DNA of 64,000 nt from G963422565 sp963422565. Lineage in GTDB: Bacteria; Pseudomonadota; Alphaproteobacteria; MPNO01. A program made the position numbers and the translations under genes. The stretch spans positions 1,798,001 through 1,862,000 of the forward strand of contig OY730228.1 in NCBI GenBank assembly GCA_963422565.1, written 5' to 3'. Positions 27,931 to 36,498 of this stretch are shown piece after piece. A model generated the notes under the pieces. The model had not been told where the DNA came from. It did no database searches and was given only the letters and a program-made list of their open reading frames with translations. Position 1 is the first letter of the stretch. Each line of letters begins with the position of its first letter.

Positions 27931-29253
27931 CTATCGGCCGTCGGCGGCGAGGCGGATACCGGCGAACGGCCAGCGCTGGTGGGGGTAGAAGAAATTCCGG
28001 TAGGTGATGCGGACATGGCCTGGCGGGGTGGTGCAGCACCCGCCGCGCAGCACCATCTGGTTGGACATGAACTTGCCATTATACTCGCCGACGGCCCCGG
28101 GCGAGACGCGGAAGCCGGGATAGGCGACATAGGGACTCGCCGTCCATTCCCAGACGTCGCCGATCATCTGCCGGGGGCCCGCCGCATCCGGGCCTGCGGC
28201 AGCGGGGTGGAGAAGATCGGCAGCCAACAGGTTCGCCCCCACCTCGCCCCGGCCGGCCGCGGCATGTTCCCACTCGGCCTCCGTCGGCAGGCGCCGGCCG
28301 GCCCATTGCGCGTAGGCGGCAGCCTCGTAATAGCTTACATGGCAGACCGGCGCCGCCGGATCGAGCGGCCGTTCGCCCGCCAGGGTGAATTCGAACCAGG
28401 TCCCGTCGACCTCGCGCCAGTAGAGCGGCGCCCGCCAGCCCTCCGCCCGGCATGCGGCCCAGCCGTCGGAGAGCCATAGCAGCGGGTCGTCGTAACCGCC
28501 GTCCTCGACGAAGGCGAGATACTCGCCATTGGTTACCGGCCGGTCGGCGAGCGCGAAGCCCTCGATCACCACCCGGTGGCGCGGCCGTTCGTTGTCGAAG
28601 GCGAAGCCACCGCCGCCGTCGCCGATCCGGACGAGCCCGCCGGGATAGGCCCTCCACGCCGCTTCGGGCGCCGCGGCCGGAGCCCTGCCCCCGGCATCGG
28701 CGGCGGGCCGATAGGCGGGGCGAAGCGGGTTGCGGGAGAGCGCGTGCTTGATGTCCATCAGCAGCAGCTCCTGGTGCTGCTGTTCGTGGTGGAGGCCGAG
28801 CTCGATCAGCGCCGCGGCGTCCCGCCAACGCCGTTCGGGCAGGGTCGCGAACAGCCTCTCCATCGCGCGGTCGACATGCGCGCGATAGGCCGTTACCTCG
28901 ACCAGCGCCGGTCTGGACAGCACCCCCCGCGCCGGCCTCGGATGGCGCGCCCCGACGCCTTCGTAATAGGAGTTGAAGAGATAGCGGTACATCGGATCGA
29001 ACGGCCGGTAGCCGTCGAGCCCGGGGGCGAGCAGGAAGGTCTCGAAGAACCAGGTCGCGTGGGCGAGATGCCACTTCGTCGGGCTCGCGTCGGCCATCGA
29101 CTGGATCTGCTGGTCTTCCGCGCTCAGCGGCGCGGCGAGGGCGGCCGTAAGCGCGCGCACCGCGGGATAGGCCCGCGCCAGACGCGCGCGCGCACTCTCC
29201 GCCTGCTCGGGAACGGCCGCCGAGCCTTCCCTTGTCCCGATCGAGTCCGGCAT
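27931..29253 (-). CDS. egtB: Ergothioneine-biosynthesis sulfoxide synthase EgtB
   Basis: Non-haem iron enzyme that in this family joins hercynine to a thiol donor (gamma-glutamylcysteine or cysteine) with oxygen. The 440 residues have an N-terminal DinB-like domain with SPTKWHLAHATWFFE (H62, H65) and LHHEQQHQELLLMDIKH (H156 and H160 as H-x3-H iron ligands), followed by a formylglycine-generating-enzyme-like domain (about 205-440) with PVTNGEYLAFVEDGGY and RLPTEAEWEHAAAG. No egtD methyltransferase gene is adjacent, so it would be elsewhere. It lies 43 bp after an MFS gene on the same strand. Confidence 0.92.
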   Translation of the reverse strand: MPDSIGTREGSAAVPEQAESARARLARAYPAVRALTAALAAPLSAEDQQIQSMADASPTKWHLAHATWFFETFLLAPGLDGYRPFDPMYRYLFNSYYEGVGARHPRPARGVLSRPALVEVTAYRAHVDRAMERLFATLPERRWRDAAALIELGLHHEQQHQELLLMDIKHALSRNPLRPAYRPAADAGGRAPAAAPEAAWRAYPGGLVRIGDGGGGFAFDNERPRHRVVIEGFALADRPVTNGEYLAFVEDGGYDDPLLWLSDGWAACRAEGWRAPLYWREVDGTWFEFTLAGERPLDPAAPVCHVSYYEAAAYAQWAGRRLPTEAEWEHAAAGRGEVGANLLAADLLHPAAAGPDAAGPRQMIGDVWEWTASPYVAYPGFRVSPGAVGEYNGKFMSNQMVLRGGCCTTPPGHVRITYRNFFYPHQRWPFAGIRLAADGR

Positions 29254-29296
29254 GGCGCGGCGAGGCTAGCGCAACTCCCCCGGCGGGGAAACCGGA

Positions 29297-30547
29297 TCAG
29301 GCCCCGCCGGGGACCGCGGCGGCCGCCCGCGATGCGGCGCGCGCCGGGCGCCGGTCCTCGGGGATCAGCAGCATCAGCACGCCGGCGACGATCACCACCG
29401 CGATGCTCGCCAGCCACAGCTCGTCGTAGCGTGCGAGCATCCCGTAGAGCCGGCCGCCGAGGAACGCGCCGATCGAGGCGCCGAGCCAGTGGCCGCCGAA
29501 GATCAGCCCCATCGCCAGCCCGATCACCCCGACCCCGAGCCGGGAGGCGACGATGTTGGCGATTATCGGCAGGGTCGCGAAGTTGAGGAAGCCGTAGAGG
29601 GCGGCGAACAGAAACAGGAGTTCCACGCTGCCTGCCACGAACAGCAGCAGCGCGAACAGGAAGGCGCGGATGAAGAAGATGCCGGCGAGCATGAACGGCC
29701 GGTGCCAGCGGTCGGCGAGCCAGCCGGCGAGGATGATCCCGACCATGTTGAACCCGCCATGCACCCCGTAGGCGGTCGCGCCCTCGACCGGGAGGAAGCC
29801 GCAGAACACGGCATAGGGGATCAGATGGACCTCGATAACGCCGGCGGTGGTGAAGCCGCAGATGGTGAAGCCGACCAGCAGCAGCCAGAAGGTGCGGCTT
29901 CCCAGCAGATAGCCCAGCCGGCGGGACAGCGGGTCGGCGCCCCGCCCGCCCGCGCCGGCGTCCGGCGGCCAGCCGCGCAGCACGAGCCAGGAGACCGCGG
30001 CGAGCCCGATCAGCAGCAGGCCGAGCCCGGCATGGGTGCCGCGCCATCCGACGACTCCGACGAGGAGGCCGAGCACCGGCAGCGCGACGAGCTGGCCGCC
30101 GGTCGCCCCGGAGAAGCCGATGCCGCTCGCCAGCCCCTGCCCGGCCGTGAAATAGCGGGCGACCGCGGCAGCGACCATCGGCATGGCGATCGCCCCCGAG
30201 CCGAGCCCGACGAGCCCACCGTAATAGACCATCAGCGCCCAGTCGGCGCCGCTCGTGGCGGTCAGCAGAAGCCCGGCGCCGATCGCCGCCAGCCCGGCGG
30301 CGCAGACCATGCGCGGCCCGAACCGGTCGATGAGGTTGCCGGCGCAGGGCGAGACCACCGCCATCAGGATCAGCACCAGGGCCCCGGCGTTCGAAGCGAA
30401 GGCCCTGGACCAGCCGGGGTCCGCCTCCCAGAGCGGCATCATCAGCCCGAGAGAGCTGCGCGAGGCGTAGGAGGCCATCAACGCCCAGAAGCATACCGCG
30501 ACGACCAGCCAGCCATAAGGGTTGGTGCGGATGGCTCGAACGAACAT
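29297..30547 (-). CDS. MFS transporter
   Basis: Major facilitator superfamily permease with twelve predicted helices in 416 residues. The loop 2-3 signature is GNLIDRFGPRMVCAAG (near 70), repeated in the second half as GWLADRWHRPFMLAGI (near 285). MFVRAIRTNPYGWLVVAVCF at the N-terminus is common in this monocarboxylate-like group. ATG 30547 follows GGGGGCAG. Its transcript probably runs on into egtB, 43 bp downstream, but a shared function is not evident. Substrate unknown. Confidence 0.9.
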   Translation of the reverse strand: MFVRAIRTNPYGWLVVAVCFWALMASYASRSSLGLMMPLWEADPGWSRAFASNAGALVLILMAVVSPCAGNLIDRFGPRMVCAAGLAAIGAGLLLTATSGADWALMVYYGGLVGLGSGAIAMPMVAAAVARYFTAGQGLASGIGFSGATGGQLVALPVLGLLVGVVGWRGTHAGLGLLLIGLAAVSWLVLRGWPPDAGAGGRGADPLSRRLGYLLGSRTFWLLLVGFTICGFTTAGVIEVHLIPYAVFCGFLPVEGATAYGVHGGFNMVGIILAGWLADRWHRPFMLAGIFFIRAFLFALLLFVAGSVELLFLFAALYGFLNFATLPIIANIVASRLGVGVIGLAMGLIFGGHWLGASIGAFLGGRLYGMLARYDELWLASIAVVIVAGVLMLLIPEDRRPARAASRAAAAVPGGA

Positions 30548-30655
30548 CTGCCCCCGTCCGCCGTCGGCATCGAGAAGGGGCGGCCCGCGGCCGCCCGGGG
30601 AGGGGCGGCAGGGTGGCGCGAAACCGCCCCGCCCGCAACGCCGGGATCAAGCCGC

Positions 30656-30851
30656 GGCAGTTCTCGTATCGGGGACCACGACCGGCCGGACGACGACCCC
30701 GCCCCCTGCCCCTCCCTCAAGGGAGGGGGATCACGCATCGCCTTCTCCTGCTCCTTCCCCTTGACGGGGATCCTCCCTCGAGAAACGAGCGACGATCCGG
30801 GTCGCGGTGCCGACGATGACCGGCCGCCAGGACGCCCAAACGAGAATTGCC
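30656..30851. repeat. Dispersed intergenic element, copy B (inverted)
   Basis: Starts GGCAGTTCTCGTATCGGGGA with arm 2 (ACCGGCCGGACGACGAC) and ends in arm 1 (CCAGGACGCCC) plus AAACGAGAATTGCC, so it lies in the opposite orientation to copies A and D. About 196 bp with inner CCCTCCCTCAAGGGAGGGG palindromes. It ends 2 bp before the gcrA stop and fills most of the 306-bp gap. Confidence 0.8.
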
Positions 30852-30853
30852 GC

Positions 30854-31204
30854 TCAGGCGGCGGAGGGCTTGCGCATCAGATAGGCCTGCGTCAGATGCT
30901 CGGCGCAGTAGCGCCGCCCGGGCTGGGCGGTGCGCCCGCAGATATGCAGACCGAACCGGCCGGGCTCGTCGATCTGCCAGCGGCACATCCAGCCCTTGAC
31001 CTCCGGTAACGGCAGGACCGAGGGCTGGCTGACCGCGGGCGGGGGATCGGGCTCGGCGACGCCGCGCTGCAGGTTCAGCCGGTTCGCCTTGCCGATGACC
31101 GCATTGCGGGTCACCCCGCCGAGCTGTGCGGCGATCTCGCGCGCGGACAGCCCCCGACCCCACAGTCGGGTCAGTTCTTCGACTCTGGCGGGCGTCCAGG
31201 TCAT
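30854..31204 (-). CDS. gcrA: GcrA-family cell-cycle regulator
   Basis: Alphaproteobacterial transcription factor that works with sigma-70 and CcrM-methylated GANTC sites to control S-phase genes. The 116 residues begin with the GcrA DNA-binding helix-turn-helix (WTPARVEELTRLWGRGLSA, then EIAAQLGGVTRNAVIGKANR) and end in the conserved Cys/His segment (CRWQIDEPG, ICGRTAQPGRRYCAEHLTQAY). It is shorter than the Caulobacter protein (about 170) because the linker is reduced; both conserved ends are intact. ATG 31204 has GGGGGA upstream. Its presence fixes the class of the organism. Confidence 0.92.
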   Translation of the reverse strand: MTWTPARVEELTRLWGRGLSAREIAAQLGGVTRNAVIGKANRLNLQRGVAEPDPPPAVSQPSVLPLPEVKGWMCRWQIDEPGRFGLHICGRTAQPGRRYCAEHLTQAYLMRKPSAA

Positions 31205-31391
31205 GTGATCGTCCCCCGTAATCTATCCCAGATCTGGCAATGTGCCCGGGTCAGGACCCTATATGTCGTGGGCGCGCCGGGCAAGAGGGCTCGGTGCATT
31301 CCGCCGACGATATCGAGGTCGCGCGGCGGCCGAGACGGTCGGTCCGATCGACGGAATTGCCGGGCCGTCGCGCGGCCGCTATCATCCGCCC

Positions 31392-32513
31392 ATGCCGCTG
31401 CACCGCCCGCCGTTTCGCGCCGAGCATGTCGGCAGCTTCCTGCGCCCCGACAGGCTGCTCGCCGCGGTGCGCGCCCATCGCGCGGGCAGTCTCGACGATG
31501 CGGCGCTGCGGGCGGTGCAGGACGACTGCGTCGCCGAGATCGTCGCCTTCCAGGACCGCATCGGCCTGCCCTCGATCACCGACGGGGAGTTCCGCCGGCG
31601 CTCCTGGTCGGCCGGCGTGATCGACGCGCTCGACGGGGTCGGGCTTCGGCGCGAAGGGATGTTGAACTTCAAGTCGGAGACCGGCGGCGACGCGGGCGTC
31701 GCGCCCTCCCCCTACGCCGAGGCGCCGCTCGCCCGCCGCCGCCCGATGGCCGCCGACGAGTTCCGCTTCCTGAACGGGCTCTCGCCGAGGGGTCTGCCCA
31801 AGGCGACGATGGCCTCGCCGTCGGTTCTCCACTTCTTTCTCGGGCCGCGCAGCTTCGCGCACGGTGCCTATCCGGACCGGGACGCGTTCTTCGCCGATCT
31901 GGTCCGCATCTATCGGGAGGAGGTCATGGAGTTGGCCGCGGCCGGCTGCCGCTATCTGCAGCTCGACGATACGGCGCTCCCCTGCAACTGCGATGCGGGC
32001 GCGCGGGCCGCGGTGGCGGCGCGCGGCGAGGACGCGGACGCGCTCACCGAGGCCTATGCGGCGATGATCGACGACATCCTCACCGTCCGGCCCGCCGAAA
32101 TGACGGCGGCCGTCCACATGTGCCGCGGCAACCTCAAGGGCATGTGGATGGCCGAGGGCGGTTACGAGCCGATCGCCGAACGGGTGCTCGGCGGGCTCGA
32201 CGCCGATCTGTTCCTGATGGAGTACGACACCGAACGGGCGGGCGATTTTCTGCCGCTCCGTCATCTGCCGGCCGGCAAGACGGCGGTGCTCGGACTGATC
32301 AGTACCAAGACGCCGCGCCTCGAGAAGCGGGACGACGTGATCCGGCGCATCGAAGAAGCGGCCCGGATCGTGCCGATCGACCGCCTGGCGCTCGGCCCGC
32401 AATGCGGCTTCGCCTCGGCCGGCGGCGGCGGACAGGCGCTCGGCCCGGACGACACGGCGCGCAAGCTCGAGCTGGTCCTCGATGTCGCCCGGGAGGTGTG
32501 GGGCGCCGTCTGA
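31392..32513 (+). CDS. MetE C-terminal-like (YxjG-type) methyltransferase
   Basis: Zn-dependent methyltransferase domain of cobalamin-independent methionine synthase, 373 residues, stand-alone. It has FRAEHVGSFLRPDRLL at the start, SITDGEFRRRSW near 62, the DTALPCNCD block near 195, and Zn ligands H242 and C244 (VHMCRGN) and C338 (PQCGFAS). The MetE N-terminal domain is absent. ATG 31392 is chosen because family similarity starts there; a longer frame upstream is non-homologous. Probably 5-methyl-THF/homocysteine chemistry or a related thiol methylation. It is diverged from the similar protein at 17543. Confidence 0.87.
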   Translation: MPLHRPPFRAEHVGSFLRPDRLLAAVRAHRAGSLDDAALRAVQDDCVAEIVAFQDRIGLPSITDGEFRRRSWSAGVIDALDGVGLRREGMLNFKSETGGDAGVAPSPYAEAPLARRRPMAADEFRFLNGLSPRGLPKATMASPSVLHFFLGPRSFAHGAYPDRDAFFADLVRIYREEVMELAAAGCRYLQLDDTALPCNCDAGARAAVAARGEDADALTEAYAAMIDDILTVRPAEMTAAVHMCRGNLKGMWMAEGGYEPIAERVLGGLDADLFLMEYDTERAGDFLPLRHLPAGKTAVLGLISTKTPRLEKRDDVIRRIEEAARIVPIDRLALGPQCGFASAGGGGQALGPDDTARKLELVLDVAREVWGAV

Positions 32514-32587
32514 GGCCCCGGCCAGCCGAGACGCGCCCGGCCGGGACGGATATCCTGCCGCGCGCATCGGCGCAGGGAGGCTCGAAC

Positions 32588-33217
32588 ATGGATCCGCTGG
32601 CTCGCGACGTTCTGACCTTCTGGTTCGGCACCGCCGACCTCGCCGGCAAGATCGACCGGCGCGCCGTCTGGTTCCGCGCGACGCCCGAGTTCGACGCCGC
32701 GCTGGTCGAACGCTACCGCGATGCGCTCGCGCGAGCGGCAGCCGGCGAGATCGACCAGCTCCAGGACGGACGGGAGGACTGCGTGAGCCTGATCCTGATG
32801 CTCGACCAGTTCCCGCGCAATATCTTCCGGGGCACTGCGCGGGCCTTCGCCAGCGACGCCAAGGCGCGCCGGGTCGCCCGCCACGCGATCGCGCGCGGCT
32901 TCGACCGCGGGCTGCATCTCTGGCCGCGAACGTTCATCTATCTGCCTTTCGAGCACAGCGAGGACCTCGCCGACCAGGAACGCGGGGTGGCGCTGTTCCG
33001 GTCGCTCGGCGACCCGCGCACCCTCGACTCGGCGCTCGCCCACCGCGACACCATTCGCCGCTTCGGCCGGTTCCCGCACCGCAACGCGGCGCTCGGGCGC
33101 GCCAACACGCCCGAGGAGGAAGACTATCTCAGAAACCCGCCGCTCTGGGGCAAGACCGCTGCGGAGGCGGCCGATCTAGAGCGGTCGAAGGCGGCGCGGG
33201 CTGGGCCTACCGCTTGA
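32588..33217 (+). CDS. DUF924 family protein
   Basis: 209-residue protein of the DUF924 family, an all-helical TPR-like fold of unknown role found widely in proteobacteria. Family marks are DVLTFWFGTADLAGKIDRRA at the N-terminus, LILMLDQFPRNIFRGTARAF near 77, HLWPRTFIYLPFEHSEDLAD near 112, and IRRFGRFPHRNAALGR near 160. ATG 32588 follows AGGGAGGCTCGAAC; the frame upstream overlaps the MetE-like gene out of phase and is ignored. It begins 74 bp after that gene. Confidence 0.9.
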   Translation: MDPLARDVLTFWFGTADLAGKIDRRAVWFRATPEFDAALVERYRDALARAAAGEIDQLQDGREDCVSLILMLDQFPRNIFRGTARAFASDAKARRVARHAIARGFDRGLHLWPRTFIYLPFEHSEDLADQERGVALFRSLGDPRTLDSALAHRDTIRRFGRFPHRNAALGRANTPEEEDYLRNPPLWGKTAAEAADLERSKAARAGPTA

Positions 33218-33552
33218 GGAGCGCAGGCGCGTTTTCGCGATAGACCCGCGCCCGGGCGCCGCCTTCGCTGTCAAAGGGCGCATCGGCGGCGAACGGGCTC
33301 CGTTCTCGTTCCGCCATTCCCGGCCGCAGGCCGGCCGTCTTCCACGGACCGCGATGCCTGGCGCGCGACGACATCCACGGCACGCCCCTCGACACCCCGA
33401 CCCGGCTGGCCGCGTGATCCGCTTCGACGCGACCGACCGGCGCCCTGTGGACAACCTCAACCGAAGCGGTCGATCCATATGGTACACAGACCCGTCGACT
33501 CGGATTGTTCTCGACAGAGCAGCGTCCACGGCCATCGACCGGGAGACGGGAA
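33218..33552. other. Intergenic gap before dapB, nothing recognised
   Basis: 335 bp. GATAGACC, CATATGGTACACAG (about 33475) and TTGTTCTCGACAG (about 33507) could be parts of a dapB promoter, but spacing is not convincing. No gene seen. Confidence 0.4.
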
Positions 33553-34359
33553 ATGACGGAGCTTGCGATCGGCGTCATCGGGGCCGGCGGGCGGATGGGG
33601 GCCAGCGTCATCCAGGAGATCGTCGACAGCGCGGGCTGCGCGCTCGCCGGCGCCGCTGAGGCGCCCGGCCATCCGGCGGTCGGGCGGGATGCGGGCGAGG
33701 TCGCCGGCTGCGGCGCGCTCGGCGTCCCCGTCGGGGCGGACGCCGAAGCCGTCTTCGCCGGATCCGACGCCGTCATCGAGTTCTCGCTCCCCGAGGCCAC
33801 GGCCGCCCACACCGCGCTCGCCGAGAAGACGGCGACCGCGCATGTCATCGGCACCACCGGGCTCGAGGCCGGGCACGAGGCGGCGATCCGCAGGGCCGGC
33901 AGGGCGGCGGCGATCGTGGTCGCCCCGAATATGAGTCTCGGGGTCAACCTCCTGTTCGCCCTTACCCGAAAGGCCGCGGGCCTGCTCGACGACCGCTTCG
34001 ATATCGAGATCGTCGAGATGCATCACAAGCATAAGATCGACGCGCCCTCGGGCACGGCGCTCGGCCTCGGCCGGGCGGCAGCGGCAGGCCGCAAGGCGGA
34101 CTTCGACGCGGTGGCGCGGATGACCCGCGAGGGCCGGAAGGGTCCGCGCCGCAAGGGCGAGATCGGCTTTGCGGTGCTGCGCGGCGGCGATGTCGTCGGC
34201 GACCATTCGGTGGTGTTCGCGATCGAAGGCGAGCGGATCGAGCTCACCCACAAAGCCTCTTCGCGGCGCATCTTCTCGCGCGGAGCGGTCCATGCGGCGC
34301 TTTGGACTCCGGGCCGTGCGCCGGGCGTCTATGCGATGTCCGACGTGCTCGGGCTATAG
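33553..34359 (+). CDS. dapB: 4-hydroxy-tetrahydrodipicolinate reductase
   Basis: Reduces 4-hydroxy-tetrahydrodipicolinate with NAD(P)H in lysine and diaminopimelate synthesis. The 268 residues show the Rossmann motif IGVIGAGGRMGASV at the N-terminus, GTTGLEAGHE near 100, and the substrate/catalytic block EMHHKHKIDAPSGTAL near 155-170, plus GEIGFAVLRGGDVVGDHSV. ATG 33553 follows GGGAGACGGGAA. It is a single-gene unit, convergent with nudC; lysC, the pathway entry enzyme, is elsewhere in the window at 61808-63064. Confidence 0.97.
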   Translation: MTELAIGVIGAGGRMGASVIQEIVDSAGCALAGAAEAPGHPAVGRDAGEVAGCGALGVPVGADAEAVFAGSDAVIEFSLPEATAAHTALAEKTATAHVIGTTGLEAGHEAAIRRAGRAAAIVVAPNMSLGVNLLFALTRKAAGLLDDRFDIEIVEMHHKHKIDAPSGTALGLGRAAAAGRKADFDAVARMTREGRKGPRRKGEIGFAVLRGGDVVGDHSVVFAIEGERIELTHKASSRRIFSRGAVHAALWTPGRAPGVYAMSDVLGL

Positions 34360-34665
34360 AGCCTGGCCGAGTTCAGACAGATGCGGGACGCGAAGCGTAG
34401 CGAAGCGGCGCTCGACCACCCGGCGCCGCCGCCAGCTTCGGGCCGCCGCGACCCGCGCGGCATCGCCTGACGCCGCGAACATCCGGGCCGGAACCCCCGC
34501 GCCCGACCGCAATTGTCGTTCCGAACCGTGGCGAAGGGCGGAAACTCCTTCGGTAACGCGCGCCATCGGCAACCCGTGGCCGACAAATACGGGAAGGAGC
34601 CGGACGCCGGGTTCCTGCGCGACCGGGACGACATATCGAGAGCCCCCGCCAGGCCCCGGCGGCGC
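34360..34665. other. Intergenic gap between dapB and nudC
   Basis: 306 bp between convergent stops. CCGCAATTGTCGTTCCGAACCG near 34507 partly resembles an end of the dispersed element, but the matching partner is not clear. No gene or clear terminator seen. Confidence 0.35.
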
Positions 34666-35577
34666 TCACCCCTCTGCGATCCAGTCTTCGATGAGCCGGC
34701 GCGCGATCGAGTCCGAGCGCGGCCTGCGAGCGATGCCGGCGGCGCCGTCCGCCAGTTCGGCGCGGGTGAACCAGCGCGCGTCCTCGAGCTCTTCCGGGTC
34801 GACCGCGAGCTCCGTTTCGAGCGCGTCGGCATCGAAGCCCAGCATCAGCGAAGCGGGGAAAGGCCAGGGCTGAGACGAATGGTAGCGGATGTTCCCGACC
34901 GGGACGCCTACCTCCTCCAACACCTCGCGCGCCACCGCCTCTTCAAGGCTCTCGCCCGGCTCGACGAAGCCGGCGAGCGCCGAATACATTCCGTCCGGCC
35001 ATTCCGCCTTGCGTCCCAGCACCGCGCGGTCGCCGGCGCTGACCAGCATGATCACCGCCGGATCGGTGCGCGGGAAATGCAGCGCCGCGCAGGCCTTGTC
35101 GCCGCATTGCAGGAGATGACCCGCCTCGCGCCATTCGGTCGGCGCGCCGCAGGCCCCGCAATGGCGGTGGCGGCTGTGCCAGTGCAGCAGCCCCTTGGCA
35201 TAGGCGAGGACGCCGCCTTCGTCGCGCGGCAGCAGGACGCCGACGCTGCGTAGGTCGACGAAGGCGCCGCGGCCGGCGAACGGCGCCCGCGTCTCGGGCG
35301 CATCCAGATGCGACACGTCGACCGCGAACTGCGGCGCGCCGCCCAGCCGGCCGAGGAACGCGGCCCGGTCCGGACGGGCGAGGCTCGCCGCGATCTCGGC
35401 CGGCGTGAAGCGGACCAACCGCGGCGCCGCGCCGGGCAGGACGAAGGGGCGCGAACGCCAGACGGCGACGACGGCCGCCCCCGGCGCGCGGTATTGGCGC
35501 GCGAGCCATTCGGAGTCGCCCCGCCGTTCGGCAACCCGTTCGAGGCCGTAGGCGGCGTAGTGATTGGGCGGCCTCAT
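34666..35577 (-). CDS. nudC: NAD(+)/NADH pyrophosphatase NudC (Nudix)
   Basis: Cleaves NADH to NMNH and AMP; family members also remove NAD caps from RNA. In 303 residues: N-terminal domain, zinc ribbon CGACGAPTEW...LQCGDKAC (about 143-165), and Nudix box GFVEPGESLEEAVAREVLEEVGV (split: GFVEPGESLEE, then REVLEEVGV, about 208-230). The NudC-specific signature SQPWPFPASLM follows near 240. I start at ATG 35577 (MRPPNHYAAYGLER); the frame continues to 36075, but that stretch has no homology. Confidence 0.94.
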   Translation of the reverse strand: MRPPNHYAAYGLERVAERRGDSEWLARQYRAPGAAVVAVWRSRPFVLPGAAPRLVRFTPAEIAASLARPDRAAFLGRLGGAPQFAVDVSHLDAPETRAPFAGRGAFVDLRSVGVLLPRDEGGVLAYAKGLLHWHSRHRHCGACGAPTEWREAGHLLQCGDKACAALHFPRTDPAVIMLVSAGDRAVLGRKAEWPDGMYSALAGFVEPGESLEEAVAREVLEEVGVPVGNIRYHSSQPWPFPASLMLGFDADALETELAVDPEELEDARWFTRAELADGAAGIARRPRSDSIARRLIEDWIAEG

Positions 35578-36096
35578 CGGCGGGATCGGCCGGGCGCGAT
35601 CGCGGATGGCTGCGGCAGACACATGGCGAGCCCGGAGACTCGCACAGTACCGGCATCCTTGGCAATTCCCCGACCGATCCCGCGAATGAGCGCATCCCGG
35701 CCCCTCGCCAGCGCCCGTCGAAACCGGTCGAATGCCCGCGAAATCGAGCCGAGCCCGCTTGCGGGTGTTCGCGTGCGCTCGGCAGGCGCGGCGGAAGCTG
35801 CGCAGTCCGTCGGGCCTCTCTTCCTGGCGGCGACCGTTCCCGGCCCGATCCTGGCCGCCGCCATGCGCCCGACGATCCGGCTCCCGGCGACTCTGCGGCC
35901 CCGCGCCGTCTTCGCCGGAGACGCCCGGGACGCCGGCGCGGGAGAGGCCGGGCGACGCGATCTCCCAGGCGTGGCGGTCATGCCCGGGCGCGATCCGATC
36001 CGGTTCGGAATCCTCGACGATCCGCTCTCTCTTCTTCCCTTGGAAGGGAGGGTCGGGGCGGGGGACCCGACACACCGAACAGGTCGACGCTCATGG
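35578..36096. other. Intergenic gap between nudC and tRNA-Ser
   Basis: 519 bp with open frames typical of high-GC DNA but no motif, ribosome site or composition to support one. CCTTGGAAGGGAGGGTCGGGG near 36040 echoes the palindromes of the dispersed element without its ends. Nothing else recognised. Confidence 0.4.
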
Positions 36097-36186
36097 TGGC
36101 GGAGGGAGTGGGATTCGAACCCACGATACCGTTCCCGGTATACACGCTTTCCAAGCGTGCGCCTTCAACCGCTCGGCCACCCCTCC
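36097..36186 (-). tRNA. tRNA-Ser (anticodon GGA)
   Basis: 90 nt on the minus strand. Acceptor stem GGAGGGG pairs with TCCCTCC, and discriminator G plus an encoded CCA end at 36097. D-arm GGCCGAGCGGTTGAAGGC; anticodon stem-loop GCACGCTTGGAAAGCGTGT with GGA in the loop (reads UCC/UCU). A long variable arm (ATACCGGGAACGGTAT) marks it as a serine tRNA, and the T arm is GTGGGTTCGAATCCCAC. Confidence 0.97.
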
Positions 36187-36241
36187 GCTCCGGCGACTCT
36201 AGCGCAGACGGGATGCCAGGAAAATTCGCCTGCCGCCCGTT

Positions 36242-36422
36242 GGCAATTCTCGTCTTGGCGTCCCGGCAGCCGGCTTCCGCCGGCCTCGCGCCCCGCATCG
36301 CCCCCCGTTTCTCGGGCAAGGGACGTCCCAGCCCAGCCCGCCCCCTCAAGGGGGGAGGTGTGGAGAGAGCGGGCGCGAACGCATCCTCGCCCCGCTCTCG
36401 CATATGGCTGACGAGAATCGCC
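36242..36422. repeat. Dispersed intergenic element, copy C
   Basis: Starts GGCAATTCTCGTCTTGGCGT with arm 1 (CCCGGCAGCCGG). The right end ACGAGAATCGCC is degenerate and arm 2 is hard to see. Inner CCCCCTCAAGGGGGGAGG palindrome present. About 181 bp between tRNA-Ser and hyuA; fills over half of that 312-bp gap. Confidence 0.7.
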
Positions 36423-36498
36423 GACGGAGCGTCGAAATCATGGCGCCACCGCTTGCGATCTGCCTAGGATTGCGCCCTGCGGCGGCGGAGGAGAGAGC

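Noticed and set aside
34507..34650. Degenerate copy of the dispersed element between dapB and nudC
   Set aside because: One end matches about 12 of 16 bases, but the arms and opposite end are not recognisable.
35574..35981. Minus-strand frame of 135 codons upstream of nudC
   Set aside because: Arg/Ala/Pro-rich with no domain, ribosome site or conserved block; typical of chance frames in this DNA.
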